A DNA stretch of 24,747 nt, from contig JBLMWU010000044.1 in the NCBI GenBank assembly GCA_050257395.1, positions 1 to 24,747 of the forward strand, written 5' to 3'. Below, piece by piece: positions 7,023 through 14,566 of the stretch. Position numbers and translations under genes: made by a program. The DNA comes from JAIRTY01 sp050257395 (GTDB lineage Bacteria > Actinomycetota > Actinomycetes > Streptosporangiales > Streptosporangiaceae). The stretch's first letter is position 1, and the number at the start of each line of letters is the position of its first letter. The notes below the pieces were generated by a model. It saw only the letters and a program-made list of their open reading frames with translations, searched no databases and was not told the origin of the DNA.

Positions 7023-7382
7023 ATGAAGAATCCGTCGGAGCTGAGCGTGCTTGCCCGCTGGGACCACGACCTGGCCACCATCGTGCTGCGGGGAGAACTC
7101 GACATCACGTCGGCGTCCCGGGCTGAGCGGTGCCTGGCCGGGGTCCTCAGCAGGAAGCCCTGCCGGCTCGTCGTGGACGTGGCCGGCCTGGCATTCATGG
7201 ACACCCAGGGGGTCAAGCTCCTCGCCCGGGCCCGGCGGGGCCTCCCCGCCGGCCGCGATGTCATCATCCGCGACCCCAACCCCTCCGTTCACCGGATGCT
7301 GGCCCTTACCGGCATCGACCAGGTCTGCATCGTCGAAGGGCAGCGCCTTCCGCCCCTGCCGGGCGCCCAGAGCACCGCTTGA
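7023..7382 (+). CDS. STAS domain protein (anti-sigma factor antagonist-like)
   Basis: A single 119-residue STAS domain: LATIVLRGELDITSASRAERCLAGVL forms the first strand and helix, and LVVDVAGLAFMDTQGVKLLARARRGL is the conserved D-[ST]-x-G loop and helix. In anti-anti-sigma factors a kinase phosphorylates the Ser of this loop (usually D-S-S-G). Here the loop reads D-T-Q-G, so Thr61 would be the phospho-acceptor. Family members release alternative sigma factors from anti-sigma kinases. No anti-sigma kinase or sigma gene is adjacent, so the partner is elsewhere. GGGGAGG 8 nt before ATG 7023 is a good ribosome binding site. Confidence 0.88.
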   Translation: MKNPSELSVLARWDHDLATIVLRGELDITSASRAERCLAGVLSRKPCRLVVDVAGLAFMDTQGVKLLARARRGLPAGRDVIIRDPNPSVHRMLALTGIDQVCIVEGQRLPPLPGAQSTA

Positions 7383-7547
7383 CCTGAGCCGGAACGCTCC
7401 GGCCGGGCAGCACGTCCAGCCGGATGCGGAGCTCATCGGGCCTGGCTGGCAGCCAGGCGCTGGCGCCCCGCGCAGCCGCGAACCCGCTGCCCATCTTCTT
7501 CACGAACAAGCCCGGCCAGATCGGCACGGAAACCCGCGCCGCGGCTC

Positions 7548-7602
7548 TTGACGGTGGGTCCCGGGTGCCTCAATATGGTCCAAAAATCGGGCCTTTAGAC
7601 CA
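7548..7602 (+). promoter_or_regulatory. Promoter and imperfect dyad upstream of the M20-GntR-hydrolase-permease operon
   Basis: TTGACG (7548-7553), a 17-bp spacer and CAATAT (7571-7576) form a plausible promoter. An inverted repeat, TGGTCCAAA (7576-7584) and TTTAGACCA (7594-7602), with 8 of 9 positions paired around a 9-bp centre, overlaps the -10 and start region. TGGT/ACCA half-sites are typical of FadR-type GntR regulators, and such a regulator is the second gene of the operon. The 7383-7547 stretch before it holds no gene I recognise. Confidence 0.6.
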
Positions 7603-7612
7603 GAGGAGCATC

Positions 7613-8941
7613 GTGCCCCGGATCGACCCCGCCGGCTTCGAGGCCGTCGACCGCGCCATCAGCGCCGGCGCCGAGCAGGCCTTCGCGTTTCTCGAGCGGC
7701 TGGTGGCCGCGCCGAGCACGGTCGGGGAGGAGGCCAAGGCCCAGCAGGTGGTCGCCGACGAGCTCGACCGGCTCGGCTTCGGGGTCAGCGCCGTGCCGGT
7801 GCCGCCGGGCATCGCCGGGCAGGGGCCGGCCGGGGTCGCCCAGGCTTCCTACGCCGGACGGGACAACGTGCTCGGGCTCAGCAATCCCGGCGGCTCCCCG
7901 TCACTGCTGCTGAACGGGCACGTGGACGTGGTGCCGGCCGAGGCGGCGGTGTGGTCGGGAGACCCGTTCGAGCCGGTCACGGCCGGCGGATGGCTGCGGG
8001 GCCGGGGCGCGGGCGACATGAAGGGCGGCTTCGCCATGGGCCTGCTCGCCGTGGCGGCGCTGCGGGCGGCGATGCCCGGCGCCGTCAGCGGTGAGCTCGG
8101 GTTCCTGAGCGTGATCGAGGAAGAGTGCACCGGCAACGGCACCTTCGCGGCGGCGAGCGCGGGCGTGCTGGGCGATGCGGTCGTGCTGCTCGAGCCGACC
8201 GGCCTGGACCTGCTGCTCGGGGGAGTGGGCATCCTGTGGGCCGAGATCGAGCTGGATGGCGTGCCCGCGCACGCCGAGTCCGCGGACCGCGCCGTCAACC
8301 CGGTGCACAGCGTGCCGGTGATCCTGCGGGCGCTGGCCGGCCTGGAATCCGACCTCAACACCGCGCACGCCGACCAGGCCTTCGGCGAGGTGGGCCGGCC
8401 CTACAACATCAACGTCGGCACGATCCGCGCGGGTGACTGGGCGTCCAGCGTGCCCGCCCGGGCGGTCATGCGGGTGCGGGCGGGCTTCCCCCGCGGGTGG
8501 ACGGCGGATGAGGCGTTCACCAGGGTCGCGGACGCGGTGCAGGCGGCCGCGGCCGCCGACCCCTGGCTGGCCGCCCATCCGCCCCGGCTGCGGCAGTCGG
8601 GCTTCCGGGCCGAGGGCTACCTGCTCGCGCACGATCACCCGCTGGCCGATGCGGTGGCGGCGGCGCATACGGCCGCCCACGGCGCGGCGCCCCGGCGGAT
8701 CGTGCTGGGCAGCACCACCGACGCCCGCTACTACCTCAACCAGTTCGGGCGGCCGGCGCTGGCCTACGGCCCGCTGGCGCGCAACATCCACGCCGCCGAC
8801 GAAGCGGTCGAGCTGGCCAGCGTCGTCGCCGGGGCGCGATCGCTGGCCCGGTTCATCGCGGGGTACTTCGCGGGCGGTGGGCTGCCGTCCGGGCCGGCCC
8901 TGCTGCCCGGCGGGCCGGGGACACCCGGAGCGGCGCGGTGA
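7613..8941 (+). CDS. M20 family metallopeptidase/deacylase (ArgE/DapE-like)
   Basis: This 442-residue cytosolic di-zinc amidohydrolase is of the ArgE/DapE/ACY1 type. Metal ligands and catalytic residues are all visible: NGHVDVVP (His103, Asp105), GRGAGDMKGG (bridging Asp135), VIEEECTGNG (Glu169-171), EPTGLDLLLG (carboxylate ligand) and the C-terminal NIHAADE His. The dimerisation or lid domain sits between about 210 and 330. The family removes acyl groups from N-acyl amino acids or cleaves small peptides. The exact substrate is unknown. GTG 7613 is chosen because AGAGGAG lies 6 nt upstream, although the frame opens earlier. First gene of a four-gene operon, its stop overlaps the GntR start (GTGA). 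The C-terminus has a Gly/Pro-rich extension. Confidence 0.9.
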   Translation: MPRIDPAGFEAVDRAISAGAEQAFAFLERLVAAPSTVGEEAKAQQVVADELDRLGFGVSAVPVPPGIAGQGPAGVAQASYAGRDNVLGLSNPGGSPSLLLNGHVDVVPAEAAVWSGDPFEPVTAGGWLRGRGAGDMKGGFAMGLLAVAALRAAMPGAVSGELGFLSVIEEECTGNGTFAAASAGVLGDAVVLLEPTGLDLLLGGVGILWAEIELDGVPAHAESADRAVNPVHSVPVILRALAGLESDLNTAHADQAFGEVGRPYNINVGTIRAGDWASSVPARAVMRVRAGFPRGWTADEAFTRVADAVQAAAAADPWLAAHPPRLRQSGFRAEGYLLAHDHPLADAVAAAHTAAHGAAPRRIVLGSTTDARYYLNQFGRPALAYGPLARNIHAADEAVELASVVAGARSLARFIAGYFAGGGLPSGPALLPGGPGTPGAAR

Positions 8942-9765
8942 CCCCGCCCCGGCCGGAGGAGCAGCAGCCGGCCCCGCCCGCCGCCCCCGGCCCGGCCGGT
9001 GAGGAGGCCTACGGCCGGGTGCTCGCCCCGGTCCGGCTCTCCACCGCCGGGGAGCACATCGCCGACCGGCTGGTCACCGCCATCGCCCTGGGCGAGTTCG
9101 TGCCCGGCCAGCGGCTGCCCGCGGAGCGGGAACTGGCGGCCCTGCTCGGGGTGAGCCGTTCCACCGTGCGCGAGGCGCTGCAGCGGCTGCAGGCCGCCGG
9201 GTACGTGATCACCCGGCGGGGCCGCGGCGGCGGCACATTCGTCCGCACCGGCCAGGGCCCGGACGCCGACGAGATGATCCGGCGCACCCTGCTGCCCGCC
9301 TGGGACGAGCTCAGCGAGCTGCTGGACTTCCGGCTGCTGATCGAGCGGGCCGTCGCCCGGGCGGCAGCCGAGCGGCGCGACGAGCAGGACATCAAGGCGA
9401 TCCGCGAGGCCGCCGCCGCCTACGAGCGGGCGGTGGACCGCGACGCCTCCCGGCTGGCCGACCACGCCCTCCACCTGGCCATCGCGCAGGCCACCCACAA
9501 CAAGCGGCTGGCTGAGCTGAGCGCCAGCATCCGGCGGGAGGTGAGCCTCGGCTTCGACGCCGAGCCCTACACCCCCGCGGTCCGGCGCCGGGCGCTGCAC
9601 CAGCACCCCGCCCTGGCCGAAGCGGTCATCAGCGGTGACGCCGAGGCCGCCGCCGGGCTCGCGGCCACCCACTTCTCGATGACCGAGGACATGCTCAGGG
9701 AACTGCATGCCCGGATCCGGGTCCGATCAGGAGGGGAAGCCAATGCCCGTAGCCAGGGTCAATGA
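8938..9765 (+). CDS. GntR family regulator, FadR (FCD) subfamily
   Basis: The 275-residue regulator has a Pro-rich N-terminus, a winged helix at about 35-103 (GQRLPAERELAALLGVSRSTVREALQRLQAAGYVITRRGRGGGTFV) and an all-helical FCD ligand-binding domain at about 125-250. FCD metal-ligand-like positions include Asp and His residues in LADHALHLAIAQATHNKRL and the later HPALAEAVISGDAEAAAGLAATHF. Such proteins sense small carboxylates and usually repress their own operon. It overlaps the peptidase gene by 4 bp and the following hydrolase by 23 bp, so translation is coupled. The dyad at 7576-7602 is the likely target. Confidence 0.93.
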   Translation: MTPPRPEEQQPAPPAAPGPAGEEAYGRVLAPVRLSTAGEHIADRLVTAIALGEFVPGQRLPAERELAALLGVSRSTVREALQRLQAAGYVITRRGRGGGTFVRTGQGPDADEMIRRTLLPAWDELSELLDFRLLIERAVARAAAERRDEQDIKAIREAAAAYERAVDRDASRLADHALHLAIAQATHNKRLAELSASIRREVSLGFDAEPYTPAVRRRALHQHPALAEAVISGDAEAAAGLAATHFSMTEDMLRELHARIRVRSGGEANARSQGQ

Positions 9766-10546
9766 CATCGACATCAACTACCGGCTGGAGGGCGACGGCG
9801 CGGAGACCATCGTCCTGGTCAACGGCCTGGCCGACGACCTGGAAAGCTGGGGCTTCCAGGTGGACGACTTCCTGGCGGCGGGTTACCGGGTGCTGCGCTT
9901 CGACAACCGCGGCGTCGGCGCCAGCAGCAAGCCGGCCGGCCCGTACTCCAGCCGGATGCTCGCCGACGACGCCAAGGCGCTGGTGGACTCGCTGGGAGTC
10001 ACAGACTTCCACCTGATGGGCGTGTCCATGGGCGGCATGATCGCCCAGGAATACGCGCTCACCTACGGAGCCGACCTGCGGTCGGCCACGTTCGCGTGCA
10101 CCTACGCGGCGCCGGGCCCGTTCTGCTCCCGGATGTTCAGCATGTGGGCTGACATGGCACCGGTGCTGGGTGTCCCGTTCGTGATGCGCGACGTCACGCT
10201 GTGGGCGTTCACGGTCCCGTTCTTCGAGCAGCGGGGCGACGAGCTCGCCGAGTTCGAGACGGCGATGCGCTACATGGACCAGCCGGTGCACGCCTACCTG
10301 GCGCAGCTGGCCGTCATCCAGCAGCACGACACCACGGCGCGCCTGGGCCAGCTCGCCGTGCCCACCCTGGTGCTGGCCGGCGAGCAGGACATCCTCATCC
10401 CGGTTTCGCTGTCCCGGCAGCTGCACGAGGCAACACCCGGGTCGCAATGGGCGACGACCAAGGGCGGTCACGCCTGCCTGTGGGAACATCCCGCCGAGTT
10501 CAACCAGGCCTTCCTGGACTTCGTCAAGCAGCACGGAAGGGGCTAG
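9743..10546 (+). CDS. Alpha/beta hydrolase
   Basis: A 267-residue alpha/beta-hydrolase fold enzyme with a complete catalytic triad: nucleophile Ser95 in GVSMGG, acid in AGEQD after strand 6, and His in TTKGGHACLWEHP. The oxyanion-side motif is VNGLADD, with Asn in place of the usual His of the HG motif. The cap region (LRSATFACTYAAPG to QPVHAYLAQLAVIQQHD) resembles lactonase or esterase relatives. Probable reaction: hydrolysis of an ester or lactone bond. ATG 9743 is preceded by AGGAGGGG and lies inside the end of the GntR gene. It stops 2 bp before the permease start, so it acts in the same pathway as the M20 enzyme and transporter. Confidence 0.9.
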   Translation: MPVARVNDIDINYRLEGDGAETIVLVNGLADDLESWGFQVDDFLAAGYRVLRFDNRGVGASSKPAGPYSSRMLADDAKALVDSLGVTDFHLMGVSMGGMIAQEYALTYGADLRSATFACTYAAPGPFCSRMFSMWADMAPVLGVPFVMRDVTLWAFTVPFFEQRGDELAEFETAMRYMDQPVHAYLAQLAVIQQHDTTARLGQLAVPTLVLAGEQDILIPVSLSRQLHEATPGSQWATTKGGHACLWEHPAEFNQAFLDFVKQHGRG

Positions 10547-10548
10547 CC

Positions 10549-11991
10549 ATGGCCGCTCCCGAAACCTCCCCGCAGACTCTCCAGCGCGGCCAGCTCGGGC
10601 TCTTCGGCGTGATCATGCCGGGCCTGGCCCAGATCGCCCCCGCCTTCAACCTGTTCTTCACCACCGGCGTCATGGTCGGGCTCGCCGGTGCGTCCGCGCC
10701 GCTGATCTTCCTGATCAGCATGGTCGGGATGGGCGCCACCGCGAGCAGCCTCGCGCAGTTCGCGGGGGTCTATCCCAGCGCCGGTTCGTTCATCACCTAC
10801 ATCACCCGGGCCATCGGGACGAAGGTCGCGGTGGCGATCGGCATCATCACCGTGCTCGGGTACATCATCGCGTTCGGCGGGATCTACATCTTCGTCGGCA
10901 GCTACATCGTGCAGAACGTGTTCGGCGACCCGCACATCTGGGGCATCACCCAGATCGTCACCATCGTCTACGGCGCGCTGGTGGTCGCGCCCGTCGTGGT
11001 GGGGCTGCGCTTCGGCGTCCGGGTCACTGTCGCGCTGTACGTGTTCGAGGTCGTGCTGCTGCTCGCGCTCAGCCTCACCATCCTGGTCCGCGGCGGCGCC
11101 AGCGGCCTGTCCGCCACCCCGTTCAGCTGGCCGGGCGGCTCCAAGGACGTGCTGATCGCGTTCAGCCTCGCGGTGCTGGCCTTCGGCGGCTTCGAGGCGG
11201 CCGCGCCGCTGGCCGAGGAGACCCGCAACCCCCGCCGCAACGTGCCGCTCGCCGTGCTCGGCGCGGTGGTGGTCAGCGGCCTCATCTATGTGATCGGCTC
11301 CTACGCGCTGGTCACCGCGTTCGGGGTGGGGCACGCGGGGGTGCTCGCGCAGGACGGCAACCCGTTCCACACCGCCGCCAAGGCGTTCCTGCCGTTCGTG
11401 GCGCCGCTCATCACCTGGGTGTTCCTGTCCAGCGTGACCAGTTCGTACGTGGCGGCCAACACCCAGACCTCGCGGGTCATTTACGCCGGTGCCCGGGGCG
11501 GGCTGTGGAGCCACGCGCTGGCCGCGGTCAGCCCGCGGTTCCGCACCCCGGCGGTGGCCGCGGTCGCGTTCGTGGCGCCCAGCATCCTGATCGGCGTTGT
11601 GTCCACCGCGTTCACCGACCCCATCACCGCGTCGGGCTTCCTCGGCACGTTCGGCATCCTCGGGCTGATCATCATGTACCTGGTCGCCAACGTGGCGCTG
11701 GTCGTGGAGTGGGTGAAGTTCCGCCGCCAGGGAGTGCACAAGAACCTGTGGCTGTGGGTGGTCACCCCGGTGGTCGGCGTCATCGTCCTCGCCATCCCGG
11801 TCTGGGGCGACCTGCGGCCCGGCCAGCCCAGCCCCTTCAACACCCTGCCGTGGCTGACCATCGGGCTGATCGTGGTGGGCATCGTCTACGCCCTGGTCCT
11901 CGGCGCTGTCCGGCCCGGCGCGCTGGAACGGGCCCCGGCCCTGCTGGAGGGCACCGAAGGCAGCGACGCCGACCCGCAGCCGGTCGGCTGA
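10549..11991 (+). CDS. APC family permease (amino acid/amine transporter)
   Basis: This 480-residue membrane protein has about 12 hydrophobic segments. The first (LGLFGVIMPGLAQIAPAFNLFF) is followed by the small-residue-rich ASSLAQFAGVYPSAGSFITYITRAIG block, matching APC-superfamily TM1-TM2, where the broken TM1 helix binds substrate. FGGFEAAAPLAEETRNPRRNVPLAV is the conserved TM6 and following-loop signature. These proteins import amino acids, amines or related small molecules, driven by protons or by exchange. ATG 10549 has GGAAGGGG upstream and directly follows the hydrolase stop. As last gene before the terminator, it most likely imports the compound processed by the peptidase and hydrolase. 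Confidence 0.92.
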   Translation: MAAPETSPQTLQRGQLGLFGVIMPGLAQIAPAFNLFFTTGVMVGLAGASAPLIFLISMVGMGATASSLAQFAGVYPSAGSFITYITRAIGTKVAVAIGIITVLGYIIAFGGIYIFVGSYIVQNVFGDPHIWGITQIVTIVYGALVVAPVVVGLRFGVRVTVALYVFEVVLLLALSLTILVRGGASGLSATPFSWPGGSKDVLIAFSLAVLAFGGFEAAAPLAEETRNPRRNVPLAVLGAVVVSGLIYVIGSYALVTAFGVGHAGVLAQDGNPFHTAAKAFLPFVAPLITWVFLSSVTSSYVAANTQTSRVIYAGARGGLWSHALAAVSPRFRTPAVAAVAFVAPSILIGVVSTAFTDPITASGFLGTFGILGLIIMYLVANVALVVEWVKFRRQGVHKNLWLWVVTPVVGVIVLAIPVWGDLRPGQPSPFNTLPWLTIGLIVVGIVYALVLGAVRPGALERAPALLEGTEGSDADPQPVG

Positions 11992-11997
11992 CAGGCC

Positions 11998-12037
11998 GTG
12001 CGCGGGCGCGGTCAGGCCGGTGACCGCGCCCGCGCAC
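11998..12037 (+). terminator. Strong intrinsic terminator of the peptidase-permease operon
   Basis: A perfect 17-bp GC-rich stem (11998-12014 with 12021-12037) and a 6-nt loop begin 7 nt after the permease stop codon. No U-tract follows. Confidence 0.85.
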
Positions 12038-12068
12038 GCATCACCGCACCGCTGGACATCACGACGTT

Positions 12069-12093
12069 CCATACCTAGGATTCCTAGGTATGG
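12069..12093. promoter_or_regulatory. Perfect 25-bp palindrome, probable regulator operator
   Basis: CCATACCTAGGA (12069-12080) and TCCTAGGTATGG (12082-12093) are exact reverse complements around a single T. This size and symmetry fit a dimeric regulator site. PadR-type regulators, which often neighbour HAAS-domain proteins, are a candidate binder, but no regulator gene is directly attached to it here. Confidence 0.65.
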
Positions 12094-12127
12094 TCGAGGG
12101 CCCGGTGAGTGGCAGCCCGATGCCGGT

Positions 12128-12175
12128 GACGAGCTCATCGAGGCCTACCTCGACGACCTGCTGCTGGCCTTGCGT
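12128..12175 (+). pseudogene. HAAS/DUF1700-like N-terminal fragment
   Basis: In one forward frame 12128-12175 reads DELIEAYLDDLLLALR, very like the first helix of HAAS (DUF1700-like) domains, which start many PadR-linked membrane proteins. There is no in-frame start between the palindrome and this segment. The sequence degenerates right after it and stops before 12265, overlapping the end of the TetR gene. It is best read as a truncated remnant. The match is short, so chance similarity is possible. Confidence 0.35.
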
Positions 12176-12218
12176 CAGGATGTCCTCGTCATGCACTTTG
12201 AGCTGTCCGGCATGCAGG

Positions 12219-12866
12219 CTACGCGTCGCCGTCAGGGAGCAGGAGCCGCGCCGTGGTGTCGATGAGCCAGGTCCGGTATCGCTTCGCCGTCCAGCCGAAC
12301 TGGTCGGTTAGCAGCAGGTACGCGTCGGGGTTCGCCAGTGCGGAGTAGGTGTCGGCCGCGTCGTCCGGCGCGAGTCGCAATGGCCCGTTGGCGGCGATCG
12401 TGTGGATGTTGTCGCGCTGCCTTTCGCGCCGCGCCGCGTGGTCCGCGGCGATAAAGTCGCCCAGCTCGGGGTCGCCGGTCCCCGCACTGCGAAGCACACG
12501 GTGAAAGGGGGCGAGCCGTTCTAGCCGGCGGGCTGAAAACTGGGCGAGCGCCCGAAGCTGAACCGCCGGATCGGTTTCGGCGCGGAGGGCCATTTCGATC
12601 GGCGGCGCCGGGAAGTCGAAGAACTCGGCGGGTTCCGGCGCATCGGCCACTGCCGCTTCCCTCGCGGCCTTGAGCATCCCGGCCTTGCTCCCGAACCTCT
12701 TATAGATCGTTTCCACCGACACGTCGGCGGCCCCGGCGATGGACTCGATCGTCGTCGAGTGGTAGCCGCGCTCGACGAACAGCTGGACGGCGGCGGCGAG
12801 CACCCGCCGCCGCGTCGTCTCGGCTTGTTCGCTACGGCGCGTTCGTCGCGGTTTGACCTCGGCCAT
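12219..12866 (-). CDS. TetR family transcriptional regulator
   Basis: This is a 215-residue TetR-type repressor. The helix-turn-helix spans roughly residues 18-64: RRRVLAAAVQLFVERGYHSTTIESIAGAADVSVETIYKRFGSKAGML. A helical ligand-binding domain follows, ending in a segment (SALANPDAYLLLTDQFGWTAKRYRTWLIDTTARLLL) typical of TetR proteins. ATG 12866 is chosen because a near-consensus TATACT -10 box (12878-12873) lies exactly 6 nt upstream, implying leaderless translation. Divergent from an alpha/beta hydrolase, it probably represses both genes through the palindrome at 12890-12909. The ligand is unknown. Confidence 0.93.
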   Translation of the reverse strand: MAEVKPRRTRRSEQAETTRRRVLAAAVQLFVERGYHSTTIESIAGAADVSVETIYKRFGSKAGMLKAAREAAVADAPEPAEFFDFPAPPIEMALRAETDPAVQLRALAQFSARRLERLAPFHRVLRSAGTGDPELGDFIAADHAARRERQRDNIHTIAANGPLRLAPDDAADTYSALANPDAYLLLTDQFGWTAKRYRTWLIDTTARLLLPDGDA

Positions 12867-12872
12867 GTTCTC

Positions 12873-12909
12873 AGTATAGCGTGCTGTAATAATACAGTTG
12901 ACTGTATTA
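12873..12909. promoter_or_regulatory. Probable TetR operator with the divergent promoters
   Basis: TAATACAG (12890-12897) and CTGTATTA (12902-12909) form a perfect 20-bp palindrome with centre TTGA. The reverse-strand -10 TATACT (12878-12873) serves the TetR gene, whose -35 region lies in the palindrome. On the forward strand TATTAA (12905-12910) overlaps the right arm and may be the hydrolase -10. Confidence 0.75.
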
Positions 12910-12971
12910 AAGTGGCGGACCGGGCAGTAGCCGCAACGGCGCTCGCCTGTTCCGGCAAGGGGGAGGTGCAG

Positions 12972-13772
12972 ATGACAGGTGACCTGGCTTCGCCGGACGC
13001 TCCGGAGTTGTACTACGAGGAGAAGGGGTCGGGCGCATCGATCCTTTTGATCCACCCCGCCGGGACGACTGCCTCGACCTGGGGGCGGGTAGCAGAAGTA
13101 CTAGCCCCAGCGGCTCGGGTGATCGCCTACGACCGGCGCGGGTACCGCCGATCCGGCGGTGCGCCGGTGCGATCGATCGCCGCGCACACCGCGGACGCGG
13201 CGGCCCTCCTAGACATGCTGCACGCTGCGCCGGTCGTCGCCGTCGGCATCAGCGTGGGCGCGACGATCGCGATCGACCTGGCCCGGCTCCGACCCGACCT
13301 GGTCCGTGGCGTCGTCGCCCATGAATCGCCATGGCACGTGACCCACCACCGCCCGACCCTCCGTCAAATCACCGCACTGTCGACAAGGGGCTGGCTGGCA
13401 TCTCGGGGTCGCTATCCCGAAGCCGCCGCAGCGTTCCTGCGGTTCGCCTACAGCTATCAAGACGGCGGCTCGGCATGGGATCGATTCCCAGACGAATGGC
13501 GGCAGGAAGTGAGCGACAACGCGCAGGCCGCTCTCGCCGACATCCGCATCGCCGTCGGCGCCTACCCATCTGCTCGGCAACTCGCCACAGTTGACCGGCC
13601 GGTGGTGTGTTCGTGCGGCGAGCGAAGCGCCGAGACAATGCTTAGGGTGACCCGCGCTCTGGCGAAAGCAATCCCGAGCGCCACCTTCAAGCAAATCGAG
13701 GATGCCGGCCACGCTGCTCCCTTCGACGCCCCCAGCAACTTCGCGAAGGTTGTCCTGGACACCCTCACCTGA
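12972..13772 (+). CDS. Alpha/beta hydrolase under TetR control
   Basis: This 266-residue alpha/beta-hydrolase fold protein starts at ATG 12972 behind GGGGGAGG. It has the HPAG oxyanion motif (28-31), the YDRRGYRRS block, nucleophile Ser94 in GISVGA and His247 in DAGHAAPF. The position that normally holds the catalytic Asp (GERD in relatives) reads GERSAE, so the acid is missing or displaced. It may still be a working esterase using another acid, or a non-hydrolytic relative. Divergence from the TetR gene across a palindrome suggests induction by its own substrate. It is convergent with the acetyltransferase gene. The 107-bp gap between them has only weak stems. Confidence 0.88.
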   Translation: MTGDLASPDAPELYYEEKGSGASILLIHPAGTTASTWGRVAEVLAPAARVIAYDRRGYRRSGGAPVRSIAAHTADAAALLDMLHAAPVVAVGISVGATIAIDLARLRPDLVRGVVAHESPWHVTHHRPTLRQITALSTRGWLASRGRYPEAAAAFLRFAYSYQDGGSAWDRFPDEWRQEVSDNAQAALADIRIAVGAYPSARQLATVDRPVVCSCGERSAETMLRVTRALAKAIPSATFKQIEDAGHAAPFDAPSNFAKVVLDTLT

Positions 13773-13879
13773 ATCCGCGGGGGTCTCCTGAGGTGACTTC
13801 CGGCTGACTGGCCTGCAAGGGTTTGGCGTGGCTACCCGGATAATCATCCCGGCACCACACCCAGCGTGCCGCGCCGTCC

Positions 13880-14407
13880 TCACTGGCCGGGATCGGTACT
13901 CAGCAGCTGATAGAGGTAGTGGTCCTGCCAGCGGCCGGCGATCTGCAGGTACCCGGGCGCCATGCCGATCCGGGTGAAGCCGTTGCGTTCCAGGACCCGC
14001 TGGGAGCGGACGTTGTGCAGCAGCGTCTCGGCCTGGACCCGGTGCAGCCCGAGGTCCCGGAACGCCACCCGGGTGAGGTGGCGCAGCGCGGCGCTGGCCA
14101 GGCCCCGGCCGTTGTCGGCAGCGGACACCCAGTAGCCCACGCTGCAGGACTGGAACTGGCCGCGGACGATACCGCTGAGGGTGATCCGCCCCGCCACCGA
14201 CCCGGCCTCGTTCAGGATCACGTGCGGCAGGGCGGTGCCCTGCGCGTGCCGGGCGAGCGCCTCCTCGGCCAGCTCCCGCTGCCCGTCCTCGGTGAAGTAG
14301 CGCTCGCTGCGGGCCGGGTCCCAGGGAGCGAGGAAGTCCCGGTTCACGCGGGCCAGCTCAGTCAGAGCCGGGACGTCGGCCAGCGTGACCAGCCGGGTGA
14401 CGCTCAT
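13880..14407 (-). CDS. GNAT acetyltransferase, RimJ/RimL type
   Basis: A 175-residue cytosolic GNAT enzyme of the RimJ/RimL class, which acetylates N-terminal or free amino groups using acetyl-CoA. Seen are ALTELARVNRDFLAPWDP at the N-terminus, the strand GYWVSAADN followed by the acetyl-CoA pyrophosphate loop GRGLASAALRHL, and LGLHRVQAETLLHNVRSQRVLERNGFTRIG near the C-terminus, all standard for the family. Length is typical. ATG 14407 has GGGGGG immediately upstream. The target could be a ribosomal protein, another protein or an antibiotic amine. The gene is divergent from the lipoprotein gene, 159 bp away. Confidence 0.9.
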   Translation of the reverse strand: MSVTRLVTLADVPALTELARVNRDFLAPWDPARSERYFTEDGQRELAEEALARHAQGTALPHVILNEAGSVAGRITLSGIVRGQFQSCSVGYWVSAADNGRGLASAALRHLTRVAFRDLGLHRVQAETLLHNVRSQRVLERNGFTRIGMAPGYLQIAGRWQDHYLYQLLSTDPGQ

Positions 14408-14566
14408 CCCCCCATGCTCTCAACCTGGGACACTGGCACGGGAGCGGGGCTGGTTCCGGCACTGGTCGACCGGACGGGGGAAGATCCTCAGATTCCCGCG
14501 CAACCAGACGCCACCGAACCCGATCTAAGAGGGCGTAAACCGCCAAACGGGAACGGGGTGACGCTG

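Noticed and set aside
7306..7527. Reverse ORF of 73 codons near the STAS gene end
   Set aside because: It overlaps the STAS gene and matches no family I know. The sequence VKKMGSGFAAARGASAWLPA looks protein-like but cannot be supported.
10543..12138. 531-codon reverse ORF opposite the APC permease
   Set aside because: His/Asp/Glu-rich low-complexity antisense shadow of a membrane protein gene.
13773..13879. Possible terminator between the convergent hydrolase and acetyltransferase genes
   Set aside because: Only short imperfect stems (4-6 bp) are visible, too weak to call.
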